A stretch of 64,000 bases of DNA from a bacterium (GTDB lineage Bacteria; Bacillota_I; Bacilli_A; Mycoplasmatales; Mycoplasmoidaceae): positions 186,001-250,000 of the forward strand of contig JAFSMC010000001.1 in assembly GCA_017448105.1 (NCBI GenBank), given 5' to 3'. Position 1 is the stretch's first letter, and each line of letters starts with the position of its first letter. Below are positions 46,683 through 58,581 of this stretch, piece by piece. A model generated the notes under the pieces. It worked only from the letters and a program-made list of their open reading frames with translations, ran no database searches and was not told where the DNA came from. A program made the translations under genes and the position numbers.

Positions 46683-47856
46683 TGAAAATAAAAAGATAAG
46701 GGTAACATGCCCTCATTGTGGAAAAGAATTTAGTTTGGAAGAAGCGTATGTTGGCAATGCTGTTAATCTAATCAATGAAAAAGAATTTAATAATAGACTT
46801 AATGAAGCTCTTAAAAATAAAAGTAATGAATGACAATTAAAATGAAATCAAAAAGAAAAAGCTTTATTAAAAGAGTGTCAAGAAAAATTAGATAAAGAAA
46901 AAGACACAAGTAACAATTTAAAAATAAAATGCAAAGAACTTGAAACTACAAATAAGTCGCTTGAAAACAAATACAAAAGTGATATCAAAATTGCAATCAA
47001 AGATTTGCAAGTTGAAAATGCCAAACTTAAAAATGATAATGAGACTCAGATACGAATGTTTCAAGACAAAATAAAAAGTATGGAAGAATTTAAGAGCAAA
47101 CAATCAGTTAAAGATTTTGGTGAATCACTTGAACAATATTGTTTTAATCAATTTAATACTTGAAAGTCAAATGGTGCCTTCCCAACAGCTAAATTGGAAA
47201 AAGATAACAAAATTAGTCATGAATCAGGTTCTAAAGGTGACTTTATTTTTAAGGATTATGTTGATGATAAAGAATATGTCTCAATTATGTTTGAAATGAA
47301 GAATGAACAAGATACTACTAAAACAAAACATAAAAATAGTGATTTCTTCAAAGAATTAGATAAAGACAGAAAAGAAAAGAATTGTGAATATGCTATTCTT
47401 GTTTCTTGCTTAGAACTAAATAACAAAATGTATGATCAAGGTATTGTAGATGTCTCATACATTAGTGGATATGAAAAAATGTATGTTGTTCGCCCCGATT
47501 ATTTTGTTACAGTTATCAGTCTTATAACTAATCTTGCAAAAAAGAATATCTCATTACAATATCAACTCCAAAGTTACCAACATAAGAATATCGATATAAC
47601 TAATTTTGAAGAAAAATTAAAAGCATATAAAGAAAGCTGTCAAAAAAATATGTCACGTGCTGATAATGATTTTACAAATGCTATTAATGAAATTAATAAA
47701 AGCATCAAACACCTTGAAGCCACTAAAGAAGAATTATTAAAATCAAACAATCAATGACATAAAGCTAACAATAAAATCCAAGATTTATCAATTCGCAGCT
47801 TAACTTATAATAATCCAACAATGAAAAAAATGTTTGATGATGCAAGAAAAAAATAA
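46675..47856 (+). CDS. DUF2130 (RmuC-like) protein
   Basis: The 393-residue protein starts with a zinc knuckle CPHCGKEF (about 12-19). A long charged coiled coil follows (about 30-145), then the DUF2130 core with FNTWKSNGAFPTAKLEKD, SKGDFIFKD, VSIMFEMKNE and FFKELDKDRKEKNCEYAILVS, and a second coiled coil to the end. The core resembles PD-(D/E)xK nuclease-like RmuC relatives (D...E-K). Function is not established in the family. It has a strong GGGAGG ribosome site inside nrdG and sits between nrdG and the glycyl-radical gene. Confidence 0.85.
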
Positions 47857-47912
47857 TTTTTATTTTTTAAAAATAATGTAATAATTTAAACACATAAGAA
47901 AGAAGCACTAAC

Positions 47913-48101
47913 ATGACTAAGACTACATATTTAAAACCAGGTGAAAAAGTTTGCCCAAGATGTGGATCAACACACATTATGGAAATCTCAAGAATTACAG
48001 GTTATCTATCGTTTGATGAACGTTTTGGTGAATCAAAATGCAAAGAAAGAAGCAAAAGAGTTGATCACAACAACAAACATATTCAAAATTACACTAAATA
48101 A
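47913..48101 (+). CDS. Stand-alone glycyl-radical domain of class III RNR
   Basis: The 62-residue protein matches the missing C-terminus of NrdD: the zinc knuckle CPRCGS (Cys14, Cys17), then ISRITGYLS with predicted radical Gly30, then ERFGESKCKERSKRVDH, which resembles the ERF(N/G)..K..E(L/V)KDRV.H tail of class III reductases. It begins with its own ATG after AAGAAAGAAG, 56 bases after the DUF2130 stop. The family normally has this segment fused to NrdD. The simplest reading is an autonomous subunit that docks on NrdD and completes the zinc ribbon with its two Cys. An intein or frameshift origin is unlikely. It is convergent with the flavodiiron gene. Confidence 0.85.
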   Translation: MTKTTYLKPGEKVCPRCGSTHIMEISRITGYLSFDERFGESKCKERSKRVDHNNKHIQNYTK

Positions 48102-48150
48102 TTAAAATAAATCAGCAATAAGCGAAAATCTTTTAACGATTCCACTTCTT

Positions 48151-48176
48151 TTTATTTAATTTGTTTATTAAATAAA
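48151..48176. terminator. AT-only hairpin between convergent genes
   Basis: TTTATTTAAT/ATTAAATAAA forms a perfect 10-bp stem with a 6-base loop in the 92-base gap between the stops of the glycyl-radical and flavodiiron genes. It lacks a clean U tract, so termination is only likely by position. Confidence 0.4.
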
Positions 48177-48193
48177 CTATGTTTCTTATTATC

Positions 48194-49336
48194 CTATTTT
48201 TTAATTGTGGCAACTAAAGGTGCCACTTGTTTATCCAAATCATCTAAATTTATTGCTGATTTGATAGTCACAGTGCCAATAATATTCATATTTTTGATGG
48301 TTGATAGTTGTTGTTTTAATACTGTACCCGCCATTGGTGCTCAGGTACCGTTTTCAACAATAATAATGTTTTTATTTTGTCAATTTTTAGCAATCATATT
48401 GTTTACAAAGTTTTGCATAGCAGGAAAAACGCCATTATTGTATGTAGTAGTAGCCAAAATAATATTTTTATATTCAAATGCTTTTTCAATTGCTTCTGAA
48501 TGATCATAAGAAATTAAGTCAATTGCTTCACAATTTAATTTCTTAGCTAAAAATAAAGCAGCATCTTTTGTGTGGCCATAAACACTTGTATAAAAAATGA
48601 TAAAATCATTTTTTTCTGCTTCATAAGAAGATCAAAGATTATAAATACCAGTATATTCTTTAATATTCTTGTCAAGAATAGGTCCATGTAACGGACATAT
48701 TTGGTTTATTGACACATTTTTTAATTTATTAAGTAAAGCTTGTACTTGCATACCAAATTTACCCACAATATTAAAATAATATCTTCTTGCTTCACATTTT
48801 CAATCTTCTTTGACATCTAGGGTGCCAAATTTACCAAAAGCATCAGCACTAAACAATGTTTTTGTTTTAGTTTCATAACTTACCATAACTTCTGGTCAAT
48901 GAACAAATGGAGCAGAATAGAAAACAAGTTCTAATGAGCCAATTGATAATTTTTGATTATCACTAACAACTAATTTATTAGTTATTGTGGTTTTATAAAA
49001 TTGGTTGATAAACACAAAAACTGCTGTTGAAGCAACAACAGTAACATTAGGGTAGGTACTTAAGAATTTAACGATACCTGCTGAATGATCTGGTTCAACA
49101 TGATGAATAACTAAATATTTTGGATGTTTATCTCTTAAAACAGATTTAATATTGTTTAATCATTCATCAACAAATTTATAATCAACTGTATCCAAAACAG
49201 CTATTTCATTGCCATCTTCTAACAAGTAAGAGTTATAAGCTATTCCATTAGGAATAGCATATTGTCCTTCAAACAACTTACTTATATGATCATTACAACC
49301 AATATAGTGAATATTTTCATTAATTTTAAAACTCAT
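48194..49336 (-). CDS. Flavodiiron protein (A-type flavoprotein)
   Basis: The 380-residue protein reduces O2 to water or NO to N2O with electrons from a redox partner. The beta-lactamase-like domain keeps all diiron ligands: His79, Glu81, Asp83 (HHVEPDHSAG), His146 (APFVHWPEV), Asp165 (FSADAFG) and His217 (CPLHGPI). The flavodoxin domain starts near 245 with the FMN loop YTSVYGHTKDAA and has ATTTYNNGVFPAM and VENGTWAPMAG. There is no rubredoxin extension. At least six Trp are TGA, so the gene is hidden under the standard code. It follows tdk after 15 bases with a GAGGCA ribosome site. O2 versus NO preference cannot be told from sequence. Confidence 0.93.
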
Positions 49337-49351
49337 ACTTGTTGCCTCAAA

Positions 49352-49990
49352 CTATACTTTAGCTTTTCTTAGTTTTGGAAAGTTTCATGGATTAGCTTTG
49401 CTTAATGTGTGACAGTGTCTGCATCTTGCTTCATAACTTTCAATGTCACCAATCATGATTTGATCACGACCACCTTGTTTTTTTTGCGCTGATTTTAGAC
49501 GTTCTGAAAAAGATGCTTCAGCACCGCATGTCATACAGATAGCTTTTAATTTAGTTACTTTTTCAGCAACAGTAATAATATTAGTCATAGTTTTAAATGG
49601 ATTACCGTCAAAGTCCATGTCTAATCCAGCAACTAAAACAATGTAGTTATTGTTAGCCAAATAATTACATACATTACATAATTCTTCATCAAAGAATTGT
49701 GCTTCATCAATTGCAACTACTTGTACAATTTCAGATGCTTTATTAACATGTCCAATAATATCAATAGCCTTTTCAACTGAAATAGATGTAAATTCACGTC
49801 CATCTCTACTTTTTGCTCTTTTGCCACCTGATCGTGTATCTTTAGTTGGCGTAAAAAGTAAATATTTAGCTTCAGAATATTTAAGAAGATTTATTCTTCT
49901 TAGTAATTCTTCACTTTTGCCCGCGAACATTGGACCACAAATTACTTCTATCCAACCTTTTTGTCTGCCAAATGCATTAACCTTTGCCAT
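49352..49990 (-). CDS. tdk: Thymidine kinase
   Basis: The 212-residue type II enzyme makes dTMP from thymidine. It has the P-loop GPMFAGKSEELLRR, VAIDEAQFF, the thymidine lasso region with YEARCRHC, and zinc Cys pairs CMTC and CRHC. TGA at 49382-49384 is Trp. It is 22 bases after ychF and 15 before the flavodiiron gene. Confidence 0.97.
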
Positions 49991-50012
49991 AAAAAACCTC
50001 CAATTGATTTAT

Positions 50013-51110
50013 TTATATATTAAAACGAAAATAACAAACATCCCCGTCTTTAATAACATAATCCTTTCCCTCTACTCTTAGTAACCCAGCTGCTCTAACA
50101 TTCTTTTCAGATTTTAGGTTAATTAAGTCACTACTATTCATAACTTCTACCCGAATAAATCCTTTTTGAATATCAGAATGGATTAAACCAGCACATTCTG
50201 GCGCTAGCATACCATTATTAAATGTTCAAGCTTTAACTTCATCTTCACCAAATGTGAAAAATGATGATAAATTAAGCAATTTGTAAGCCATCATAATTAA
50301 TTTATCTAAACCAGTATAAGAAAGATTTAAACTTTGGATAAATTCTTGTCTTTCTTGATCATTTAATAAAGATATCTCATATTCCAATTTAATAGAAACA
50401 GGAAGTAATAAATCATTTGTTGAAAGCAATGATTTTAATTTTTGATAATGTTTGTTATTAACAATAGCTTCTTGACTAGCATCATCAACATTAGCAATAT
50501 ATAAAACAGGCTTAGCAGTTAAAAAACCATCATGTTTAATAGTTTGTTTTTCTTCCTCTTCTAAAGATAAATCTTTAATCAATTTGTTCTGTGAAAGATG
50601 ATCTTTAATTTTTGTGTATAAAGCAATTAATTTTTGTGCTAATTTATCACCTGATTGGCCTTTGCGGTAATTCTTTTCAATCTTTTTGTTAACCAAATCA
50701 AGATCAGAAATAATTAACTCAACGTTAACTATTTCCATGTCTCTTTTTGGATCAACATTATCATAAACATGAGTAATTGCCTTATCTTCAAAACATCTAA
50801 TTACATGACAAATTGCATGTGTTTCACGAATATTAGCCAAAAATTGATTGCCTAAACCTTCACCTTTTGAAGCGTTTTTAACTAAACCAGCAATATCAAC
50901 AAATTGACAAATTGCTGGAGTGACTTTTTTAGGATGAATTAACTGAGCTAATTTAGTTAGTCTTTCATCTGGCACTGCAACCACCCCGACATTAGGTTTA
51001 ATAGTAGCAAATGGGTAATTTGCTGCTTCTACATTAGAATTTGTAATTGTGTTGAAAAGTGTTGACTTGCCAACATTGGGTAATCCAACAATACCAATAA
51101 ATAAATTCAT
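50013..51110 (-). CDS. ychF: Ribosome-binding ATPase YchF
   Basis: The 365-residue Obg-family protein prefers ATP and binds ribosomes; it has been tied to stress and translation control. It shows GIVGLPNVGKSTLFNTIT, FVDIAGLVKNASKGEGLGN, a coiled-coil helical insert (about 125-200) and the C-terminal TGS domain ending GDVCYFRFNI. The NxxE motif NVDD stands in the NKxD position, as expected for the ATP-preferring group. Its start overlaps the fba stop by one base. Confidence 0.96.
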
Positions 51111-52021
51111 TATGCTTTGCCAACACTACCAAACATAGTGAATTTTTCAAGACATATTTGTTCAATAGCTTCTACACCTGGAGCTAATAATTTTCTTGGG
51201 TCAAAGCCTTTTTTCTTAAGGTCAAGGTCTTTTTTAGCTGCAATATATTTACGTGTTGCAGCAGCAAAAGACAATTGACATTCAGTATTAACATTAATCT
51301 TGCAAACACCTAAACTAATTGCTTCTTTAATTTGTTTTTCCGGAATTCCAGTTCCGCCATGTAAAACAAGTGGGATACCATCAGTTGCTTCAGTAATTTT
51401 TTGTAATCTTTTAAAATTTAAACCTTTTCAGTTTTTAGGATAAATTCCATGAATGTTACCAATACCAGCAGCTAAACAACAAATCTTAGTTTTCTTAACA
51501 AGTAAAGAACATTCTTCTACAGAAGCTAATTCACCATTAGATACTGTTCCATCTTCACTGCCACCAATGCCGCCAACTTCTGCTTCAACAGATGCATGAT
51601 GTTTCTTGGCCAATTTAACAATTATGTTAGTTTTAGCAATGTTTTCATTGATAGGTAGTCTTGAACCATCAAACATTACTGAACTAAAACCAACATTTAA
51701 ACATTCAATACAAGCTTCAAAAGAACCATGATCTAAATGCAAAGCAACAGGAATGGTTATTTTATTGTATGCAATAGTATTTTTAACCATATCAACAACA
51801 TTACCAAAACCATGCATATATTTACCAGCACCAGCACTAACACCAAGAATAACAGGCGTATTAGATTTTTGTGCAGCATTTAAAACGGCTTTAATTCATT
51901 CAAGATTATTAATATTAATTTGTGCAACTGCATAGTGATTTGCACGTGCTTTTTTAAGCATTTGGTCCATGTTTACTAGAGGTTTTAATTTACCTCGGCA
52001 AAAATGGCAACGGCAAAACAT
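51110..52021 (-). CDS. fba: Class II fructose-bisphosphate aldolase with Cys-rich extension
   Basis: The 303-residue zinc aldolase splits fructose 1,6-bisphosphate in glycolysis. It has zinc and active-site motifs HLDHGSFEA, VEAEVGGIGGSEDG, HGGTGIP and INVNTECQ. The canonical start LVNM(x)xML is at residues 15-20, so the ATG at 52021 adds about 13 residues, MFCRCHFCRGKLK, with three Cys and a His. That start is supported by AGGAGG at 7 bases, made by the last GAG GAG codons of rpoE. No better start exists downstream without losing conserved residues. It overlaps rpoE by one base (TAATG). Confidence 0.95.
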
Positions 52022-52515
52022 TAATTATCCTCCTCAGAATCATCAACATCATCTTCTTTAAAACTAAGATCATCTTCATTTTCTGTTTCTTCAAGAATTT
52101 CAGTAGCAACATTGTGAGTTTTTTTGTATTCAGAATAATCAGATTTTAATTCGTCTTCGTCAAAAAACATTTCATCATTAAGCCAGTCTTGATCATCAGC
52201 AGTGAAATCGACATCTTTATCTAAAAGTGCTGCATCATCTTTTTCGCTGTCAAAGTCATATAATGAATTTTCATAATTAGCAATTTCTACAGATGTTAAA
52301 AATTCTCTAATTCTTCATTTCTTGCCACCAATAAAGATAAAACGTGGATCTTCTAATAAGTCAATATAAAATTGGCCTACAAGTTCACGTTCACTTTTAT
52401 CAAGTTTAGCTTTCTTAACTAATTCTTCTCAAATTTGTCTAAAAGTAAATGGCTTATTTTTGAAGTTTTTTATTGCACATTCATAAGCCAAAGTAATAAG
52501 TGGTTTGTGTTCCAT
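52021..52515 (-). CDS. rpoE: RNA polymerase delta subunit
   Basis: The 164-residue protein has the folded N-terminal HARE-type domain (PLITLAYECAIKNFKNKPFTF, IWEELVKKAKLD) and a long acidic tail rich in Asp and Glu, the hallmark of RpoE of Firmicutes and Mollicutes. It raises RNA polymerase selectivity and recycling. TGA reads as Trp twice (QIWEEL, KKWRIREF). It leads the unit rpoE-fba-ychF-tdk-flavodiiron protein. Confidence 0.9.
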
Positions 52516-52550
52516 AAATGTCCTTTATTTACAAAATAGAAAGTAGGTGT

Positions 52551-52556
52551 ATTATA
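52551..52556 (-). promoter_or_regulatory. -10 element for rpoE operon
   Basis: A perfect TATAAT on the minus strand lies 35 bases before the rpoE ATG, with TTTATC at 17-base spacing as a weak -35. An AAAGGA ribosome site follows. Confidence 0.55.
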
Positions 52557-52597
52557 AACTAATATTTTCAATAGATAAATATTAAAAGAATATAAGT

Positions 52598-52622
52598 AAA
52601 ATTAGATTAAAAATCTAATTTT
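52598..52622 (-). terminator. Hairpin ending the rpmH-to-HD operon
   Basis: AAAATTAGATT/AATCTAATTTT gives an 11-bp stem with a 3-base loop that begins within the stop codon of the HD hydrolase. The arm ends in TTTTA, so it can serve as a terminator before the rpoE promoter. Confidence 0.6.
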
Positions 52623-53812
52623 ATTTTACTTTGGGGTGTCTAACTATAACAACACGGCTGCCAAATCTTTGTTTGCCAAGTTTGTTGATTATTGTTGAGC
52701 ATTCATGTAAGCGACAAACTCTTTTAGTGTTTGGGTCATAAATGTAGATTGGATGCTGATCTCGCTCATATATTTTGACATTATGAACATAAACAGGATA
52801 AATTGTAAATTCATATACCTTACGGTTTTTCTTAAATTGATTAAAATACTTTTTACCCATTGTCGAATTTGCTTCATAAACAGAATAATGACTATTTTTA
52901 AAACCAATGATCATTTGATAAACTTTATTTAAATATGTATCATTTTCAAATGCCATTTGTTTAAAAAACAAATAGAAAGCATTATCATCAATAGCTAGAA
53001 ATTCTTTTGTTGTTCATTTTTTATTCTTAAGCCAAGGCAAAAAGAATTGTGAACATTTATAACAGTCAACAACTTTGTGTTTTTGATATAAAAATTTAAA
53101 ACGTTTAAATAATCTTTTAATTAATTTTTCTAAAACAATAATTTTAGGCTTTTCATAAACATCAACAAACATATGATATCTACTAATTAAAAAGTTTTCA
53201 AGTGAACTAACTGCTTTGATATCAAAACAAACTTTATTTTTATGTGGATACATTCAATGAATTAATAATGGTGAATCAATTAGTCCATAGCAAGCACCAG
53301 CAAAATGCGCATCGCGTGATAAGTAATCCATTCTATCAGCATCAATTTGACCAGAAATCAATTCATTCAAAATTGAACATTTATGTTTATGTTTAAGAAT
53401 TTTGACTACATTAAGAGGATCAATAGAATATTTTTTTAAAATCTTATTAATTTGTGTCGACGAATCCAAAATAATTTGATGAGTAGTTTGTTCATGATTA
53501 ATTTTAGTAATTGTCTCAAAGAAATGACTAAATGGCCCATGACCAATATCATGCAATAAAGCTGCTGCTAGTAATTCATTTCTTAATGTTTTACTATTAA
53601 GATTGATTTGGTCAGCAAAACTCTTAGCTAACTCATATGTTCCTAAACTATGAGCAAATCTTGTATGAGTAGCATTAGGAAAATTCACATACGAAATACC
53701 CAATTGGTGGATATGTTTCAAACGTTTTAATTCACTAGAATTAATTAATTCCACAACCCATGGTTCATCAATTTTGATAACACCATGAATAGCATCTTTA
53801 ATAAATTGAGTA

Positions 53813-53820
<8 letters not shown>
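52621..53820 (-). CDS. HD-domain phosphohydrolase (dNTPase-like)
   Basis: The 399-residue protein starts with KDAIHGVIKIDEPWVVELI and has the HD metal residues: THTRFAHSLGTYELA, ALLHDIGHGPFSHFFE and IDADRMDYLSRDAHFAG. This pattern matches the YwfO-like dNTP triphosphohydrolase/HD family of Firmicutes. The C-terminal 200 residues are less conserved and basic. TGA Trp at 53254 and 53011. It overlaps the gltX stop by 8 bases and closes the seven-gene operon. Substrate is assigned by family only. Confidence 0.88.
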
Positions 53821-56046
<2,226 letters not shown>

Positions 56047-56049
56047 AAG

Positions 56050-56844
56050 TTATTTTGGTCCTAAATCATGAAACATTTTCATAAAAATATCATAATCTAA
56101 ATTTTCAGCACGAATATTCAAATCAATGTTGTTTTGTTCTAATCATTTAACTAAAGCTTCCTTTGCAATAAATGGATGAATATTGTTTAATAACTTTTTG
56201 CGTTTTGACAAGAAAAATGGTTTCATAAATTTAAAGAATTGTCAATTAAATGGTTCAAATCTCTTGCGTTTCAAGCCAATAAATGATGAATAAACTTCAG
56301 GTTGTGGTGAAAAACTTTTTGGTGATATATCAAAGAATATTTTTACATCATAGTAATAGTTAACTATGTTAACAAAAGCATTACGATTAGTTGTTTTATG
56401 ATAATTTAGTTTTCTAGCAACTTCTTTTTGTACCATTAAGTACATTGCATCAATTTTTACTTCGTTCAAGCATTTCAAAATGATTGGTGAAGTAATGTTG
56501 TACGGGATGTTGGCGACAATAATAATTTTTTTATACGGTTGAAATAATTTAACAAAATCGACCATTAAAACATCATCATTTATAAGCGTTAGATTTTTGC
56601 ATGCTTGATATTTAATTTTAAGATCAGCAAATAGTCTTTTATCAAGTTCAATACAAAATAAAGGTATATTCAAACTAACTAAATGCCTAGTTATTACTCC
56701 TTTACCAGGACCAATTTCTAAAATAGCATCATATAAAGCAAAATTAGGCAAAATATCACAAATAGATTGTACAATTTCTCTGTCAATCAAAAAATTTTGA
56801 CCCATTTGTTTAGATGGAAAAAATTTTGTGTAATCTCTAGACAT
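56050..56844 (-). CDS. rsmA: 16S rRNA dimethyladenosine transferase
   Basis: The 264-residue enzyme (KsgA) dimethylates A1518 and A1519 in 16S rRNA. It has KQMGQNFLID, the SAM loop EIGPGKGVITR, NDDVL and the catalytic ANIPYNITSPI, and a C-terminal helical domain. TGA Trp occurs in the C-terminal part. It follows yidC after 15 bases. Confidence 0.97.
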
Positions 56845-56859
56845 AACTACAAATAATTT

Positions 56860-58029
56860 TTACTCTAATTTAAAATTAATCTGTCTTGTTTTTTTATCGT
56901 GTTCTTCTTGACGTCTTTTAATAATCAGTTTGTGAATTAAATATGATTGTCCTACTGAAAAAAATGAATTTAAAAATCAATATAATCCAACACCACATGG
57001 TGAGAAAGCAACGATTCCGCACATAACTACTACAAAAACATTTTGCATTATTGCAGTTTTATTCATTGCTTTTGGTTTGCTTTGACCATTAGCATTACTT
57101 TGTTGATTCAATGGTATAGAAGAACGAACATTTTGTTTTTTATTTCTACTATTAGCTAAGAATTGTGGAATTTTCATTGACATAGCTTGAGCAGCAGCAA
57201 CTAACACTAAAAAGAAAATGTAAACTCAATCACCAGCAAAAACACGAGTTAATGGTGTCTCACTAAATGCTCAGATGTTGAATAAACTAATTGACTTCAT
57301 TGGTCTTAAAATAGTTACAACACGATAAATAATTAAGAAAATTGGCATTGTTAAGAACATTTGTTGGAAGGCAGCAAATGGCTTAATGTTGTGCTTTTTG
57401 TAAAGTGCTATCATTTCTTGTTGCTGCATACGTTTAGCATTAGGATCTTTTACGCCAGCATATTTATTGTTGATTTCATTGATTTTACCCTGAACTTCCA
57501 TCATTTTTTCACTTTGAAAAGTTGATTGCAATGAAATGACAAGTGTTAAACCACGAATAACTAATAATAAAAGAAAAATGGCTAATAAAGCATGAGTTCC
57601 GCCTCATAAATGTCTTGTTAAATACATTAAATTGTGAACAACATATGCAACCGGCCAAACAAATATTGCATAAAAAGGACCATAAACCATAGTTCATTCT
57701 GAAAAGGTGTTATATTGATCAACACCAACACCTATTTGTAAGTCATAACGGAAATCACCAGTAGTACCATATGGAAAACCAAATTCCATGCCTGCACCCA
57801 TAGTAGTATTTTGAGTAACTGTTTTGTCAAATGATGATTGAAAACAACCTCACAATCCCATAAGCATCATAAAGATGAAAAAAGCAATTTTGAGAATTTT
57901 CCAAATTATTTTGAAAATTTCTTTAACTCACTTTTTAGGAGTTTTGGCAACTGTATTAATAGACCAAAAAGGGCTAGAAATTGGTTGAGTATTATTTGTA
58001 TTTTGCAAAGAGAAATTAAAAATTGACAT
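56860..58029 (-). CDS. yidC: Membrane protein insertase YidC
   Basis: The 389-residue Oxa1/YidC protein inserts membrane proteins with or without Sec. It has a first segment near 43-62 ending GLWGCFQSS (Cys62, a possible lipid-modified residue), a polar stretch, then the core with [21 protein letters not shown], the cytoplasmic hairpin [18 protein letters not shown] and [18 protein letters not shown]. The final segments end [22 protein letters not shown]. At least five Trp are TGA. It overlaps rnpA by 14 bases, as is typical of the rpmH-rnpA-yidC cluster. Confidence 0.96.
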
Positions 58030-58366
58030 AATGTTTATAAAAATTAGACTCAAGTTTTTTTAATTGATTAGAAAAAGGAATAACATCAAAGTTACTGTTT
58101 GGTTTGATTAGAAGTGATAAACCTCCAGAGATTGTTGATAATTGCAAAGCATGACGGATTAATCTTTTGATTCTGTTACGAGTAACAGCAAGTTTGAAAG
58201 CATTTTTAGTTACTAACAAAGCATAAAAAATTGTTTGTTTGTCTTTGTGTTCTTTCATTCATAAATCAAAGCCTTGTGTTTTAATTTTTTTTGAATGATT
58301 TAAAAGAAAAACAATTTCTTTATTAAGTTTAATAGAAACTAACGAAATGTTACTCTTATTTTTCAT
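58016..58366 (-). CDS. rnpA: Ribonuclease P protein component
   Basis: The 116-residue protein assists the RNase P RNA in tRNA 5' maturation. The RNR motif is [14 protein letters not shown], preceded by [15 protein letters not shown] 58366 includes an N-terminal segment with a TGA Trp before the conserved core. It overlaps rpmH by 11 bases and yidC by 14. Confidence 0.95.
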
Positions 58367-58502
58367 CAGAAACTGTTAATCTTTTACGACCCTTTCTTCT
58401 TCGATTACGGATAACTTTTCTACCTTGTTTAGTTCGTGATCGAACAAGAAAACCATGAGTTTTAGCACGTTTTGCCTTATTTGGTTGATATGTTCGTTTC
58501 AT
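58356..58502 (-). CDS. rpmH: Ribosomal protein bL34
   Basis: The 48-residue protein starts [19 protein letters not shown] and continues [20 protein letters not shown], the standard L34 sequence. It has a TTGAGGAT ribosome site. It opens the operon rpmH-rnpA-yidC-rsmA-ispE-gltX-HD, divergent from dnaA, the common bacterial origin-region order. Confidence 0.97.
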   Translation of the reverse strand: MKRTYQPNKAKRAKTHGFLVRSRTKQGRKVIRNRRRKGRKRLTVSDEK

Positions 58503-58534
58503 ATAATCCTCAAAAATTTGTCAGAAGTAAAATT

Positions 58535-58540
58535 ATTATA
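58535..58540 (-). promoter_or_regulatory. -10 element for rpmH
   Basis: A perfect TATAAT on the minus strand lies 32 bases before the rpmH ATG in the 79-base rpmH/dnaA spacer, which is almost pure A/T. Confidence 0.45.
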
Positions 58541-58558
58541 ATAACAATTTATTATTTA

Positions 58559-58564
58559 TATAAT
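58559..58564 (+). promoter_or_regulatory. -10 element for dnaA
   Basis: A perfect TATAAT lies 17 bases before the dnaA ATG, giving a leader of about ten bases with no clear ribosome site. Confidence 0.5.
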
Positions 58565-58581
58565 TATTTTGCTTTTTTTCT

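Noticed and set aside
44212-48101. Split intein joining NrdD and the radical domain
   Set aside because: The end of NrdD (CLDCNDSK) and the start of the small protein show no intein blocks, and both are too short beyond the zinc knuckles to carry an intein half.
48194-49336. Long stretch without genes between the glycyl-radical gene and tdk
   Set aside because: Reading TGA as Trp reveals a complete flavodiiron protein on the minus strand.
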